This document shows, piece after piece, positions 9,252 to 19,337 of a DNA stretch of 41,947 nt. Below the pieces are notes generated by a model. The model searched no databases. It was not told where the DNA came from and saw only the letters and a program-made list of their open reading frames with translations. A program made the translations under genes and the position numbers. The DNA is from Bacteroidota bacterium (GTDB lineage: Bacteria; Bacteroidota; Bacteroidia; Sphingobacteriales; Sphingobacteriaceae). The stretch spans positions 1 through 41,947 of the forward strand of contig JABDFZ010000013.1 in the NCBI GenBank assembly GCA_013286325.1, in the 5' to 3' direction. Positions within the stretch are counted from its first letter, which is position 1. The number at the start of each line of letters is the position of its first letter.

Positions 9252-12230
9252 TTATGTGATTTTACAAACTATACTTATAAATGTGCCTTCGTTAACTGTT
9301 GTTTTAATGCTTAGTTTACCCTTAATTTCTGTAGCCCTTTTCTCTATATTTCCAATCCCGTTACCCCGTTTCCTGTTTTCATATTCAAAGCCACAGCCGT
9401 TATCAGCAATCTGCATCATTAACAGTTTTTTCTGTTTAAGCTCAAAACGCACCTCGATACTATCTGCATTGCTGTATTTTACCGCATTATTAAAAGCTTC
9501 CTTAAATATTAAAAACAAATTCTTACGCCTCAACATATCTGTTTTTATATCATACAGGCTTTCATCCATTAAAAACACAAGGTTTATTTCTTTAGCCTCT
9601 GCTACAGGATAGCCAAATTCTTCCATACGCTGCATTAACCGGTAAAGGTTATCGTTTTCAGGCTTAATTATCCATACCATGTCATTCATCGAATGGATCA
9701 TGGCGCGGGCACGTACACCAATATCGCCAACCATACTTTTAGTGGTAGCTAAATCAGTCTCCGCTTTTTTAACAGCCACTTCGCTAAATATAGAAATACT
9801 GCTTAAGGTACTCCCCAGGTCATCATGAAAATCAGAAGCAATTCTTTCTCGTATGCCTTCAATCGCTTTTATATGATTTATCTTGTAGAGGTATAATTGA
9901 TATAAAAACAGTGCAATTACCAGTATAACTAATATCCTGAACCACCACGTAGCCCAAAAAGGAGGCGTTATTATAAAATTAAAATAGGCCAGGTTATTGT
10001 TCCACACACCGTTTTTATTACCGCATTGCACATAAAAAGTATAATCTCCGGGTGGAAGTTGGGCATAATTAGCATTGCGCTGGTCTTCAGTATATTGCCA
10101 CCTCGGATCGGCCCCCTTAAGCTTGTAACGGAAGTTAATATGATCTGGATCCGAATATAAAAAGGCGGTGAAGTTTATATTAATGGAGTTATCAGAATGA
10201 CTGAAAATCAACTTTTCAACTTTTTTTTGAGCAGAAAATGGCAGTAAAACTGGTTGATTGTTTACATATACTCTTTCAATCAGGGGATCGGACGGTACTA
10301 AATTATTATTCAGGTTTTCTGTAAAATAAGCATATCCATTTCTGAAACCAAAAACAATATCATTACCCATAATTGTAAAAGATGAACTTGGGTAGATTTG
10401 CATCATTGAGGTTTCATGCTCAGCCCTGGCCGATGTATGTGTATCCAGGTTGTAATTTAATATCCCAACTTCTGTACCTATCCAAACCTTGTTTTTTATG
10501 GTGATAATATTTTCGCAGGCTGGCCGGTATAAATTAGCTATTGTGTTTATCACCTTAAAGGTTTTTGTTTGCTTATCAAAAATGGTTATGCCACTGCCGG
10601 CAGCACAAATAATTTGATTATTCGGGGCTTTTGTAATGTCGAAGAAAAAGTAATCCGATCTTCCACCTTTGCCTGTGTAAACATTAGTTTCATTTGTTTT
10701 GGTATTATAACTGAATAGCCCGTCCCGTGAAGCCGCCCAAAGTATTCCATTATCATAAAACCCGTTTAGCAGGATATATTTAAGCCTGTTATATGATTTG
10801 TCCGACATGTTATTATGCGTAACAATATTTATTTTATGGGTAACCAGGTCATATTTAAATAGACCCCTGTTAGTTGTAACATAAAATGTATTCGCATCCG
10901 CCGTAATTATTCTGCGAATGTTACATACCAGGTCTAGTGAATCAGGTACTGGTAATTTCTTTTCAGAGATGATCCCTCTTTCCGGGTTCCATTCTATTAT
11001 TTTTTTCTGCGTTGCTAAAAGCCACCTGCTTTTTGAAAGTTGCACAAAGTCGTATATCGCCTGGGTTTCAGGATTCGCATCTAATACTTTCTCAAGTTTC
11101 TTTGTCTTCCAGTCTATACATATCATCCCAAGGTTATAAGATGACATCCAAACCCGGGTGCTATCATATTTATCACGTGCAATTTTATTTATGCCCAACT
11201 CATCCGTATTGCTTTTATTTAAAAAACGCATTTTTAATTGTGGATTAAACACATCAAGCATACTGATGCCTAAGGTTGTACTTAACCATAAACGCTCCTT
11301 TTTATCGATATAAAACCTCGAAACTATATTATTGGGAAGACTGTATGGGTTATTTCCATCGTGAACATACTTAAACTCTATTTTTTTTAACGCGTTATTA
11401 TATACAATAATTCCTTGTCCTTCGGTTGCTAAGAAGAGGTATTTTTTTTCTTTATCCTGTGGGAGATAAAGCAGATCGTTTATTACAAAACCTTTTATTT
11501 CATTACTTACAAGAGAAAGGTCTTTTAAATTGTTAAATGAAAATAAACCATTATTGGTACCTAACAGAATTTGATTACCGGTTTTGTTTATCGAAAAGAT
11601 TTTAACAAGAGCATGGTTATAGGTTAAAGTGTTAACAGTGTAAGTGTCTTTTTTAATATTATAAGTATATACTTTTTCCCTGCTCGATACCAGCAGTGTA
11701 TTTTCGTCTATTAAATAAGTACATAAAGGATCGGTGACGCTGCTAAGTGATGTATAAGATACCTTTAATGATTGCAGATTTAATTTTGCTAAACCATAAT
11801 CGCCAACAAACCATAAATAATTTTTTTGGAGGCAAAAGGAATTAGCATTTAGGTTATTCCGATTGGAGTCTGGTTTAAGGTAAATAAATTTACCCCTTGT
11901 ATCATCATAATAGCAAATTCCAAGTGAGCAAACCCAAATCCTGCCATTATGATCGGCTATAATGCTGGTATAGTTCCCTCTTAAGCCGCTTTTTGCCTGG
12001 TCAAAACTGTTAAAATCAATTGTTTTGTAGCCATCAAATCTTTGCACTCCATCGCTGCACGTCCATATATAGCCATGTTTATCCATTGTTAAATCTGCAA
12101 TGCCACGACTAATAAAATGATTTTGGCTATTAAAGTTCTCAAATCGCCAGTCAGGATTCGGAGCGAACGACTGAGCGAACAGACCAAACTGCATAAATAA
12201 CAACAATAAGCTAAATACAGGTTTGATCAT
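9252..12230 (-). CDS. Propeller-sensor histidine kinase (Reg_prop / Y_Y_Y / HisKA_3)
   Basis: 992 residues. A signal peptide (MIKPVFSLLLLFMQFGLFAQ) precedes a periplasmic sensor of two-component-regulator propeller repeats (examples IWTCSDGVQRFDG, LWLSTTLGISMLD) to about residue 650. A Y_Y_Y-type domain follows (about 690-750: FRYKLKGADPRWQYTEDQ, LPPGDYTFYVQC), then one transmembrane helix at about 758-783. The cytoplasmic kinase is of the HisKA_3 class, with predicted phospho-acceptor H802 in SDFHDDLGSTLSS. The ATPase domain has N914 in the N box and glycine motifs DNGCGF and GNGIGNI. Unlike the 1390-residue regulator nearby it has no receiver or AraC domain, so it needs the separate LuxR-type partner encoded 43 bp downstream. 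It is divergent from the GH31 gene across 261 bp. The ligand is unknown; a glycan fragment is plausible from the domain class and context. Confidence 0.93.
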   Translation of the reverse strand: MIKPVFSLLLLFMQFGLFAQSFAPNPDWRFENFNSQNHFISRGIADLTMDKHGYIWTCSDGVQRFDGYKTIDFNSFDQAKSGLRGNYTSIIADHNGRIWVCSLGICYYDDTRGKFIYLKPDSNRNNLNANSFCLQKNYLWFVGDYGLAKLNLQSLKVSYTSLSSVTDPLCTYLIDENTLLVSSREKVYTYNIKKDTYTVNTLTYNHALVKIFSINKTGNQILLGTNNGLFSFNNLKDLSLVSNEIKGFVINDLLYLPQDKEKKYLFLATEGQGIIVYNNALKKIEFKYVHDGNNPYSLPNNIVSRFYIDKKERLWLSTTLGISMLDVFNPQLKMRFLNKSNTDELGINKIARDKYDSTRVWMSSYNLGMICIDWKTKKLEKVLDANPETQAIYDFVQLSKSRWLLATQKKIIEWNPERGIISEKKLPVPDSLDLVCNIRRIITADANTFYVTTNRGLFKYDLVTHKINIVTHNNMSDKSYNRLKYILLNGFYDNGILWAASRDGLFSYNTKTNETNVYTGKGGRSDYFFFDITKAPNNQIICAAGSGITIFDKQTKTFKVINTIANLYRPACENIITIKNKVWIGTEVGILNYNLDTHTSARAEHETSMMQIYPSSSFTIMGNDIVFGFRNGYAYFTENLNNNLVPSDPLIERVYVNNQPVLLPFSAQKKVEKLIFSHSDNSININFTAFLYSDPDHINFRYKLKGADPRWQYTEDQRNANYAQLPPGDYTFYVQCGNKNGVWNNNLAYFNFIITPPFWATWWFRILVILVIALFLYQLYLYKINHIKAIEGIRERIASDFHDDLGSTLSSISIFSEVAVKKAETDLATTKSMVGDIGVRARAMIHSMNDMVWIIKPENDNLYRLMQRMEEFGYPVAEAKEINLVFLMDESLYDIKTDMLRRKNLFLIFKEAFNNAVKYSNADSIEVRFELKQKKLLMMQIADNGCGFEYENRKRGNGIGNIEKRATEIKGKLSIKTTVNEGTFISIVCKIT

Positions 12231-12383
12231 AAAGTTTAAATGGTTGATTTATGGGAAAAGCCGAGGGCTTAAGTAATCACATTTTAACCCATGTTAAATT
12301 TAGCACAATTATAAGTGATTGATTATAAATACTAAATTTTTCATCGCTATAACAGGGCTGCTAATTAAAGAGGATATATTATA

Positions 12384-12415
12384 TTAACATTTCTTGCCTA
12401 TATTTTAACATATGT
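12384..12415 (+). promoter_or_regulatory. Tandem TTAACAT boxes upstream of GH31 (candidate HTCS site)
   Basis: TTAACATTTCT (12384) and TTAACATATGT (12405) are direct repeats 21 bp apart. The same pair with the same spacing stands upstream of susC at 19281 and 19302. AraC-family regulators bind direct half-sites about two helical turns apart, so this is a candidate operator for the HTCS encoded at 15022-19194. Confidence 0.65.
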
Positions 12416-12440
12416 ATCATTCGAATCTCTCTTCTATCAA

Positions 12441-12450
12441 TAGATTTACT
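12441..12450 (+). promoter_or_regulatory. Candidate -7 promoter element of GH31 (TAGATTTACT)
   Basis: TAGATTTACT starts 36 bp after the second TTAACAT box. The matching element upstream of susC (TAAATTTACT, 19338) sits at exactly the same distance. It resembles the Bacteroidota -7 consensus TAnnTTTG with A in the last position. It would place the transcription start at about 12457, leaving a leader of roughly 35 nt. Confidence 0.5.
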
Positions 12451-12491
12451 GCCATTGTTGATCTTCTTAATATTATCGCTTATAAAATATT

Positions 12492-14873
12492 ATGATTAAA
12501 AAAGGGACTAAAGAAATCAGGTATAAAATTTGGTTATTGTGTGTTGTATTATTTGTTATTGCGGGTATTTATCCTGCTAAAGCAAAAATAAAATCATATA
12601 AAAAAGATAATTATGGAGTAACTTTTATATTGGATAAAGGGCTGATGAATATAAAGGTTTGCCGCGATGATATCATCGAAGTGAAATATACCATTTTAAA
12701 TAGTTTTCAAAATAAACCATCGCTTGTTGTCAATAATAAATGGAAAACCTCCGTTTTTCAATTAATTGAAAATAAAACGCAGCTTATAATTACGACATCA
12801 AAATTAAAAGTGCTGGTAAATAAAGCCACCAATGCCATAACCTATACAGATTTGAAAGGCAAAGAGATCACCTCTGAAGATAAGGACAATAACAAAACTA
12901 TCACCCCAGCTATTATTGCCGGTATCAATACCTATAATGTAAGTACCCGGTTTAATTCCCCGGCTAACGAAGCGCTTTATGGCTTAGGTTGCCATCCTAC
13001 AGACTCGCTATCTATTAACTACAAAGGCCGTAACCAGGATATGGCTATTAAATATATGACCGGCGCTATCCCCGTGTTATTATCAACCAAGGGCTATGGG
13101 TTATTATGGGACAATTATTCTGCTTCTAACTTTTATGGTGCTGAAGCTAATAATACCAAATTCAAATATGTATCTGAAAGCGGCAAGCAGGTTGACTATT
13201 ATTTTTTCTACGGCCCGGGTTTCGACCAGATCATCAACCTATACCGTATAGCTACCGGTAAAGCACCTATGTACGCTAAATGGGCGTTCGGTTTGTTTCA
13301 ATCACAAGACAGGTACATGACCCAGGATGAAGTATTTTCCGTAAAAGATAACTACCGTAAAAATCACATCCCAGTAGATGTTATTGTTCAGGATTGGTAT
13401 TACTGGGATCCATTTCCTATAGGTGTACATGTGATGAACCCTGCCCGTTATCCTGACCCTAAAAAGATGGTTGACGAATTGCACAAGGCTAACATACATG
13501 GCATGATTTCCATCTGGCCGGTATTTGGCAAAGGCACAAAGAATTTTGATGCGCTTAAAAAAATTGGCGGGCTTACTTCAATTACCTGGGATAACGTGGT
13601 AACCCATACTTTCGACACTTATTATGATGCTCATAACCCTAAAGCCCGCGAGTTGTATTGGGATCAGGCACGCGATAGTCTGATAAAACGCTTTGGCTGG
13701 GATGCCTGGTGGGTTGATCAATGCGAACCAGACAATGGTACCCTGCTTGATGAACGCCGTAAAGCTGATTTCTCAGTAGGGAAGGGCATCGATTATTTTA
13801 ATACCTATTCATTGGAACATTCCAAAGGTATTTACCAGGGCTGGCGCAGGGATATCCCGGGTAAGCGCGCTTTCTTCCTGATAAGGCAATCTTTTGCAGG
13901 CGAACAGCGTAATGCAGCAACCCTTTGGTCATCTGATATTTTTTGCAGTTTTGGCGCTTTAAAAAGCCAGGTACCGCAGGGTATTAATGCCTGTGCCTCA
14001 GGCATTCCATATTGGACGTCGGATATCGGTGGCTATCAGTATTATTGGAAAGCACCTGATTGGTCAAAACCAGAATTCAGGGAATTATTTACCCGCTGGT
14101 TTCAATTTGGTGCTTTTTGCCCGGTGTTTCGCATTCATGGAAAGGGAGAGCGTGCACTATTTTCAAATAATTGGGATGTTGCTACTAAAGCTACTTTGTT
14201 GAAATACGATAAACTACGTTATCGGCTGCTGCCATATATTTATTCGTTGGCAGGGAAAACAACACAGGAGAACTATACAATGATGCGTTCGCTTGCTTTC
14301 GATTTCGGAGATGATGCGAATATTTATAATATTCCTGATCAGTACATGTTTGGTCCGGCATTTTTGGTAAACCCTGTAACAGGGCAAGGCAAAACAAGCC
14401 GCAAGGTATATCTGCCCAAATCAGCCAACTGGTACGATTTCTGGACAGGCCAGCAAATAAAAGGCGGCCAAACTATTGATGCGACAGCTCCAATAAGTAC
14501 CATGCCTTTATATATTAGGGCTGGTTCAATTATTCCGATGGGCCCCGATATAGAATACGCAACCCAGAAGACAAATAAGATAATTGAACTGAGAATTTAT
14601 CCTGGTGCAAACGGCCAGTTTAAATTTTACGAAGACGAGAACGATAATTACAATTACGAAAAAGGCCAGTACACAACTTTTACTTTAACCTGGAACGATA
14701 AACAGCATATACTTACTGTATCAGATACTAAGGGCCATTTCCCGGGAATGTTAAAACAGCGAACATTTAATGTGATAATAGTAAATGGCAGCCATGGTTC
14801 AAGTGGAGATATTGTAAACAAAGCGGATAAAACTTTTAATTATACCGGCAAAACCTTATCAGTTAAAATATAA
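12492..14873 (+). CDS. Glycoside hydrolase family 31 (alpha-xylosidase / alpha-glucosidase-like)
   Basis: 793 residues with an N-terminal signal sequence (hydrophobic core at 13-27, likely cut after AKA near residue 31), so exported to the periplasm or surface. An N-terminal beta domain (about 35-250) with ALYGLG and a (beta/alpha)8 barrel are typical of GH31. The predicted nucleophile is D409 in WWVDQCEPD, and the predicted acid/base is D482 in LWSSDI after RQSFAGEQR. R547 and H549 in FRIHG follow the family pattern. Barrel signatures also include DVIVQDWYYW and YWTSDIGGY. The C-terminal beta region (after about 610) includes PLYIRAGSIIPMGP. GH31 enzymes retain configuration and cleave alpha-linked glucose, xylose or galactose. 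The WWxDxxEP form is closer to the alpha-xylosidase group than to the DMNE form of classic alpha-glucosidases, but the substrate is not certain. It is the only glycosidase seen in this locus. Confidence 0.92.
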   Translation: MIKKGTKEIRYKIWLLCVVLFVIAGIYPAKAKIKSYKKDNYGVTFILDKGLMNIKVCRDDIIEVKYTILNSFQNKPSLVVNNKWKTSVFQLIENKTQLIITTSKLKVLVNKATNAITYTDLKGKEITSEDKDNNKTITPAIIAGINTYNVSTRFNSPANEALYGLGCHPTDSLSINYKGRNQDMAIKYMTGAIPVLLSTKGYGLLWDNYSASNFYGAEANNTKFKYVSESGKQVDYYFFYGPGFDQIINLYRIATGKAPMYAKWAFGLFQSQDRYMTQDEVFSVKDNYRKNHIPVDVIVQDWYYWDPFPIGVHVMNPARYPDPKKMVDELHKANIHGMISIWPVFGKGTKNFDALKKIGGLTSITWDNVVTHTFDTYYDAHNPKARELYWDQARDSLIKRFGWDAWWVDQCEPDNGTLLDERRKADFSVGKGIDYFNTYSLEHSKGIYQGWRRDIPGKRAFFLIRQSFAGEQRNAATLWSSDIFCSFGALKSQVPQGINACASGIPYWTSDIGGYQYYWKAPDWSKPEFRELFTRWFQFGAFCPVFRIHGKGERALFSNNWDVATKATLLKYDKLRYRLLPYIYSLAGKTTQENYTMMRSLAFDFGDDANIYNIPDQYMFGPAFLVNPVTGQGKTSRKVYLPKSANWYDFWTGQQIKGGQTIDATAPISTMPLYIRAGSIIPMGPDIEYATQKTNKIIELRIYPGANGQFKFYEDENDNYNYEKGQYTTFTLTWNDKQHILTVSDTKGHFPGMLKQRTFNVIIVNGSHGSSGDIVNKADKTFNYTGKTLSVKI

Positions 14874-14892
14874 TACTATAATAACATTTAAT

Positions 14893-14933
14893 TCTCTTCT
14901 GATGAGGAAAAACCATCAGAGGAGATTTTTTTT
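14893..14933 (+). terminator. Rho-independent terminator after GH31
   Basis: A 12-bp stem (14893-14904 with 14914-14925, one G-T pair), a 9-nt loop, and a run of eight T. It lies 20 bp after the GH31 stop and separates GH31 from the HTCS gene, so the HTCS must have its own promoter. Confidence 0.85.
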
Positions 14934-14965
14934 GCTTCAAAGATTACTGTTATTTTTACATTTAT

Positions 14966-14989
14966 TAATACCTTAGTACAACGGTATTA
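14966..14989. promoter_or_regulatory. Inverted repeat upstream of the HTCS gene
   Basis: TAATACC and GGTATTA form a perfect 7-bp inverted repeat with a 10-bp spacer, 32 bp before the HTCS start codon and after the GH31 terminator. It is a possible operator or promoter-overlapping element. The TTAACAT pair seen before GH31 and susC is absent here. Confidence 0.25.
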
Positions 14990-15021
14990 TTCCTCAAAAT
15001 ACTTCAGACCAATTATCAACT

Positions 15022-18000
15022 ATGCGCTTAAAAATTATTATAGCAATAATTTTGTTTTTATTCATGCAATCATATTTGCATGCACAAAAAAACGCGTACC
15101 AGTTTTCTCATCTGGATATAACAAATGGCCTTTCCAATAACCAGGTAACCACAATTTATAAAGATGCTAACGGATTTATGTGGTTTGGTACAGCTGCCGG
15201 ATTAAACAGATATGATGGTTATAAATTCAAGTTATTTAAGCACGATGCAGGCGATGTAAATTCATTAACCGATAATAATATTACCAATATTTGTGAAGGT
15301 CCTGAAAAAACAATGTGGGTGTTTACACATAGTGGTGTAAGCATTTATAACCCAAACACCGAAAAGTTTTCAAATGACATTGTTTATACACTGTCGAATC
15401 ATAAAATTATAACAAATCAGCTAACTGCCATAAAAAAAGATAAGGATGGCAATTTTTGGTTTTTGACTAGTACCAAAGGGGTCTCTTGTTATCATTCTGT
15501 AAATAAGAAAATTGATGTTTACAATACTTCCACAGACTCGAAAATAATACTGCACTCAAATTATATAACCGATGTTGTTGAGGGGAGGGATAACTTCACC
15601 TGGTTTATTTACAATGATGGGATTATTGATAAGTTAAATATCCGTTCCAATAGTATTTTAACCCGGATTTATGATTTGCAAATACCAACAGATAGTAAGC
15701 CTGCACGTTATTCAATAACAATACCCAATGATAATAATTTGTGGATATACGCATCGGGAAGTTACCTGGGTATTTACTGTTACAATACTCAAACCAATAA
15801 TTTAACCCATTTTGATAAAGATACACCCGGTTTTGACCTTAATACAAATGTAGTTAACAACATTGTACAGGGTAATGATGAAAATATATGGGTTGGCACC
15901 GATCATGGTGGCATTAACCTGGTTAATTTACTAACCCATAAAGTAAGTTATATTCTGCATAGCGATGATGACGATCGGTCGTTGCGCGAAAATAGTGTTG
16001 TATTATATAAGGACTATTCGGGAATTATATGGGCAGGTACTTATAAACAGGGCGTTAGCTATTTTCACAAAGACATTATCCAGTTCCCTGTAGTAAAGCA
16101 TTATATTTCAAATAATGCAAGCTTGCCTTATGAAGATGTTGATTGTTTTATAGAGGATTCGAAAGGGAATTTATGGATAGGTACTAATGGTGGAGGCCTG
16201 ATCTGTTTTAATAAAACGACGAAAAAATATACCCAATTTAAACATAACCCTGCAGACCAGGGAAGCTTATCGAACGATGTAGTTATTAGTTTATGTATCG
16301 ATCATGAAAATAAGTTATGGATAGGAAGCTACTTTGGCGGATTAGATAGGTTAGAAGGAGGCAAATTTATTCATTACAGGCACAATGATGATATAACCGG
16401 GAGTATTTCTGACGATCGCGTTTACAGCATTATAGAAGATTCTTCATTAAAACTATGGGTAGGCACATTTGCCGGTGGTTTGAATATTTATGACCGTAAA
16501 ACCGATAGTTTTATACATCCGCATTATCCCATGAGCTCTGATTATACAGCTGTTCTATATGAGGATAAGCAAAAAAATATTTGGATTGGGAGAGATATTG
16601 GGATTGATATTATTACGGTAAAGGGCAACGTAAACCATTATTTTAATCAACCTAAAAATCCAAATAGTTTAATAGGTAAAGATGTAAATAGCATTATTCA
16701 GGACAGTAAAGGGTTGTTTTGGATCGGTACTAAGGATGGGCTAAGTATATTGGATATCCAAACTCAAAAATTTATAAATATTGATGAAGATAAGGGCTTA
16801 CCAAACAATAATGTCTTAAATGTACTTGAAGATACAAACGGCCTTATTTGGATAAGTACTGCAAATGGACTAGCGAATATTAAATTAACAAAGACGGGCG
16901 ATACGTATAAATATCAGGTTCAGAAATATGACGAGTTTGATGGTTTGCAAGGGAAAGAGTACAATGCAAAGGCAGCCTTTAAAACAAAAGATGGGGAAAT
17001 GATATTTGGCGGGGCCCATGGTTTTAATTTATTTAATCCATCAAATATCCACACCCTTAAAGTAAAACCCGAATTGGTGTTCACCGATTTTCAGTTATTC
17101 AACAAAAGCGTTAAGGCCGGCGATACCATAAACGGGAAAGTGTTGCTGACAAAATCAATTACAGAAACACAATCATTAGTGTTGAACCACAGCGAAAATG
17201 TTTTTAGTATTGAATTTGTTGCCTGCGATTATTTTAATCCCAATAAAATTAAATACCAGTATAAGCTTGAGGATTTTAACAAAAACTGGTTAACGGCGCA
17301 AAAAGACTCGCGTAAGGCAACTTATACCAACCTTGATGCTGGTGATTATGTATTTAAGGTAAGGGCAATTAATACCAACGATCCCGGTAACATAAGTGAA
17401 GCGATCTTAAATATTAAAATATTACCACCTTTCTGGAAATCGCCTCTTGCCTATATTTCATACTTTATTATTATTATCGGCATACTTTTTTATATCAGGC
17501 ATAGAGGGATACTTAAAATAAAAAAGGAATTTGAGCTAAAGCAGAACAAAATAGAGGCAGAACGAAAGGTTGCAAAAGAAAGAGAGGAAGCACGCCGCAT
17601 GCACGAGCTCGATCTGATGAAGATCAAGTTCTTTACCAATGTAAGCCATGAGTTCCGGACACCGTTATCACTAATTATATCGCCAATTGATAACCTGATT
17701 ACAAATAATGTAAAGCCTGAACAACAACAGCAGCAACTGGCAATGATAAAAAGAAATGCAAGGCGTTTATTAAACCTTGTTAACCAATTGCTCGATTTTA
17801 GAAAAATGGAGTTTAAGGAACTAAAGCTTAATTTGACTAAGGGCGATATTATTCAATTCATAAAAGATGTATGCTCGTCATTTACAGATATGGCCGATCA
17901 AAACCATATCGGGTATTTATTTGATAGTGAAATTAACTCGTTAACTACTAAATTCGACCATGATAAAATTGAGCGTGTGCTATTCAATTTGCTCTCCAAT

Positions 18001-19194
18001 TCATTCAAGTTCACCTCTTCGGGTGGTCATATCAGTGTTTTCCTAGGCTTATCCAATGCAGATACCAAGGACGACAAACAAACACTCGAGATAAAAATTA
18101 TGGATACAGGGATAGGTATCTCTAAAGAAAAGCAGGAAAAGATATTTGAGCGTTTCTTCCAGGATAACCTGCCCGAAGGTTTATTAAACCAGGGGAGCGG
18201 GATAGGTTTATCTATAAGCCGTGAGTTTATAAAAATGCATGGCGGTGATATTCATGTAGAAAGCGAGCCCGGCAATGGAAGTTGCTTTATTATTCGTTTA
18301 CCTGTTGGTATTGAACATGACAAAGCCGTTTCAGCGCCACATTTAGATAAGCATATAAATGGCGTTTCAAAGCCTAAGGGACATATACTGGAGGATAAAA
18401 AACCTATCGTGTTACTGATTGAAGATAATGACGATATGCGGTTCTATCTGAAGGACAATTTGAAACACACATTCAATATTATAGAGGCGGTAAATGGAAA
18501 GGATGGCTGGCAAAAAACACTCGCCTTGCATCCCGATTTAATTGTAAGCGATGTAAGTATGCCTGAAATGAACGGGCTTGATTTATGTAAAAAAATAAGG
18601 CAGGATAACCGCACAGCACATATACCTATAATTTTATTAACAGCTCTAACCGAAGCTGAAGATGAATTGGCCGGTACAGCAAATGGCGCAAATGATTATA
18701 TAACCAAGCCGTTTAATTTCGAGATCCTGCTGTCAAAAATTAATGGCTTACTGCAAATGCAGCAAACATTGAAGAAGACCTACCAAAAGCAGGTTGATAT
18801 TCGGGCGCAGGATTTAGTTATCATATCGGAAGACGAAAAATTCCTGAAAAATACATTGGCTTGTATCGAGAATAATATAACAAACCCTAATTTCTCAGTT
18901 GAAGAACTGAGCAGACAAATGGCATTGAGCCGGGTATCACTTTATAAACGGTTATTGACACTTACTGGCAAGACACCTGTTGACTGTATCAGAACTATCC
19001 GTTTAAAAAGAGCTGTTCAGCTATTGGAAAAAAGCAAACTCAGCATTGCCAATGTTGCCTATGAGGCAGGTTTCAATAATCCAACTTACTTTTCGAAGGT
19101 GTTTAAGGAAGAGTACGGCACACTACCTTCTGAGTACTTAAATGAACTTCGTAAAAAGGAAAAAGACTCTCCTCAAACAGCCAGTTTGTTTTAA
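15022..19194 (+). CDS. Hybrid two-component system regulator (HTCS)
   Basis: 1390 residues joining a whole phosphorelay in one inner-membrane protein. A signal peptide (ending near LHAQ, residue 21) leads into periplasmic Reg_prop propeller repeats (FSHLDITNGLSNNQV, then many IWIGT/LWIGT-type blades) to about 690. A Y_Y_Y domain follows (about 735-800, YQYKLEDFNKNW), then a transmembrane helix at about 806-826. The HisKA domain has H876 in FTNVSHEFRTPLS, and the HATPase domain has MDTGIGI and GSGIGLSI. The receiver (about 1127-1245) has predicted phosphoacceptor D1177 in LIVSDVSMPEMNG. A C-terminal AraC-type HTH (about 1275-1375) ends with NVAYEAGFNNPTYFSKVFKEEYG. Members of this family sense oligosaccharides and activate their own utilisation locus. 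It lies between GH31 and susC, which carry the same tandem boxes upstream, so it is the natural activator of both. The C-terminus is complete. Confidence 0.96.
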   Translation: MRLKIIIAIILFLFMQSYLHAQKNAYQFSHLDITNGLSNNQVTTIYKDANGFMWFGTAAGLNRYDGYKFKLFKHDAGDVNSLTDNNITNICEGPEKTMWVFTHSGVSIYNPNTEKFSNDIVYTLSNHKIITNQLTAIKKDKDGNFWFLTSTKGVSCYHSVNKKIDVYNTSTDSKIILHSNYITDVVEGRDNFTWFIYNDGIIDKLNIRSNSILTRIYDLQIPTDSKPARYSITIPNDNNLWIYASGSYLGIYCYNTQTNNLTHFDKDTPGFDLNTNVVNNIVQGNDENIWVGTDHGGINLVNLLTHKVSYILHSDDDDRSLRENSVVLYKDYSGIIWAGTYKQGVSYFHKDIIQFPVVKHYISNNASLPYEDVDCFIEDSKGNLWIGTNGGGLICFNKTTKKYTQFKHNPADQGSLSNDVVISLCIDHENKLWIGSYFGGLDRLEGGKFIHYRHNDDITGSISDDRVYSIIEDSSLKLWVGTFAGGLNIYDRKTDSFIHPHYPMSSDYTAVLYEDKQKNIWIGRDIGIDIITVKGNVNHYFNQPKNPNSLIGKDVNSIIQDSKGLFWIGTKDGLSILDIQTQKFINIDEDKGLPNNNVLNVLEDTNGLIWISTANGLANIKLTKTGDTYKYQVQKYDEFDGLQGKEYNAKAAFKTKDGEMIFGGAHGFNLFNPSNIHTLKVKPELVFTDFQLFNKSVKAGDTINGKVLLTKSITETQSLVLNHSENVFSIEFVACDYFNPNKIKYQYKLEDFNKNWLTAQKDSRKATYTNLDAGDYVFKVRAINTNDPGNISEAILNIKILPPFWKSPLAYISYFIIIIGILFYIRHRGILKIKKEFELKQNKIEAERKVAKEREEARRMHELDLMKIKFFTNVSHEFRTPLSLIISPIDNLITNNVKPEQQQQQLAMIKRNARRLLNLVNQLLDFRKMEFKELKLNLTKGDIIQFIKDVCSSFTDMADQNHIGYLFDSEINSLTTKFDHDKIERVLFNLLSNSFKFTSSGGHISVFLGLSNADTKDDKQTLEIKIMDTGIGISKEKQEKIFERFFQDNLPEGLLNQGSGIGLSISREFIKMHGGDIHVESEPGNGSCFIIRLPVGIEHDKAVSAPHLDKHINGVSKPKGHILEDKKPIVLLIEDNDDMRFYLKDNLKHTFNIIEAVNGKDGWQKTLALHPDLIVSDVSMPEMNGLDLCKKIRQDNRTAHIPIILLTALTEAEDELAGTANGANDYITKPFNFEILLSKINGLLQMQQTLKKTYQKQVDIRAQDLVIISEDEKFLKNTLACIENNITNPNFSVEELSRQMALSRVSLYKRLLTLTGKTPVDCIRTIRLKRAVQLLEKSKLSIANVAYEAGFNNPTYFSKVFKEEYGTLPSEYLNELRKKEKDSPQTASLF

Positions 19195-19280
19195 TAAGTA
19201 AAGCTGAAAAATATCATATAATACCGCAAATTATCCCCTAACCCCGATTAATCAGCATAACAGTGTAAACTAATGTACGA

Positions 19281-19312
19281 TTAACATTTGTTATATAAAC
19301 GTTAACATTTGT
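19281..19312 (+). promoter_or_regulatory. Tandem TTAACATTTGT boxes upstream of susC (candidate HTCS site)
   Basis: The 11-mer TTAACATTTGT occurs twice, at 19281 and 19302, 21 bp apart. The region aligns without gaps to the GH31 upstream region (offset 6897), including spacing to the downstream TAAATTTACT element. The spacing suits the two helix-turn-helix units of AraC-type proteins on one face of the DNA. Confidence 0.7.
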
Positions 19313-19337
19313 GTTACAGCCCGCCCTCGTTCTCCTA

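Noticed and set aside
12291..12297. Reverse-oriented TTAACAT box (ATGTTAA) upstream of the histidine kinase gene
   Set aside because: Only a single 7-mer is present, with no second box at 21 bp on either side. This is expected by chance in AT-rich DNA.
14878..14890. A third TTAACAT-like word (ATAACATTTA) before the HTCS gene
   Set aside because: It is imperfect, has no partner 21 bp away, and lies upstream of the GH31 terminator rather than next to a promoter element.
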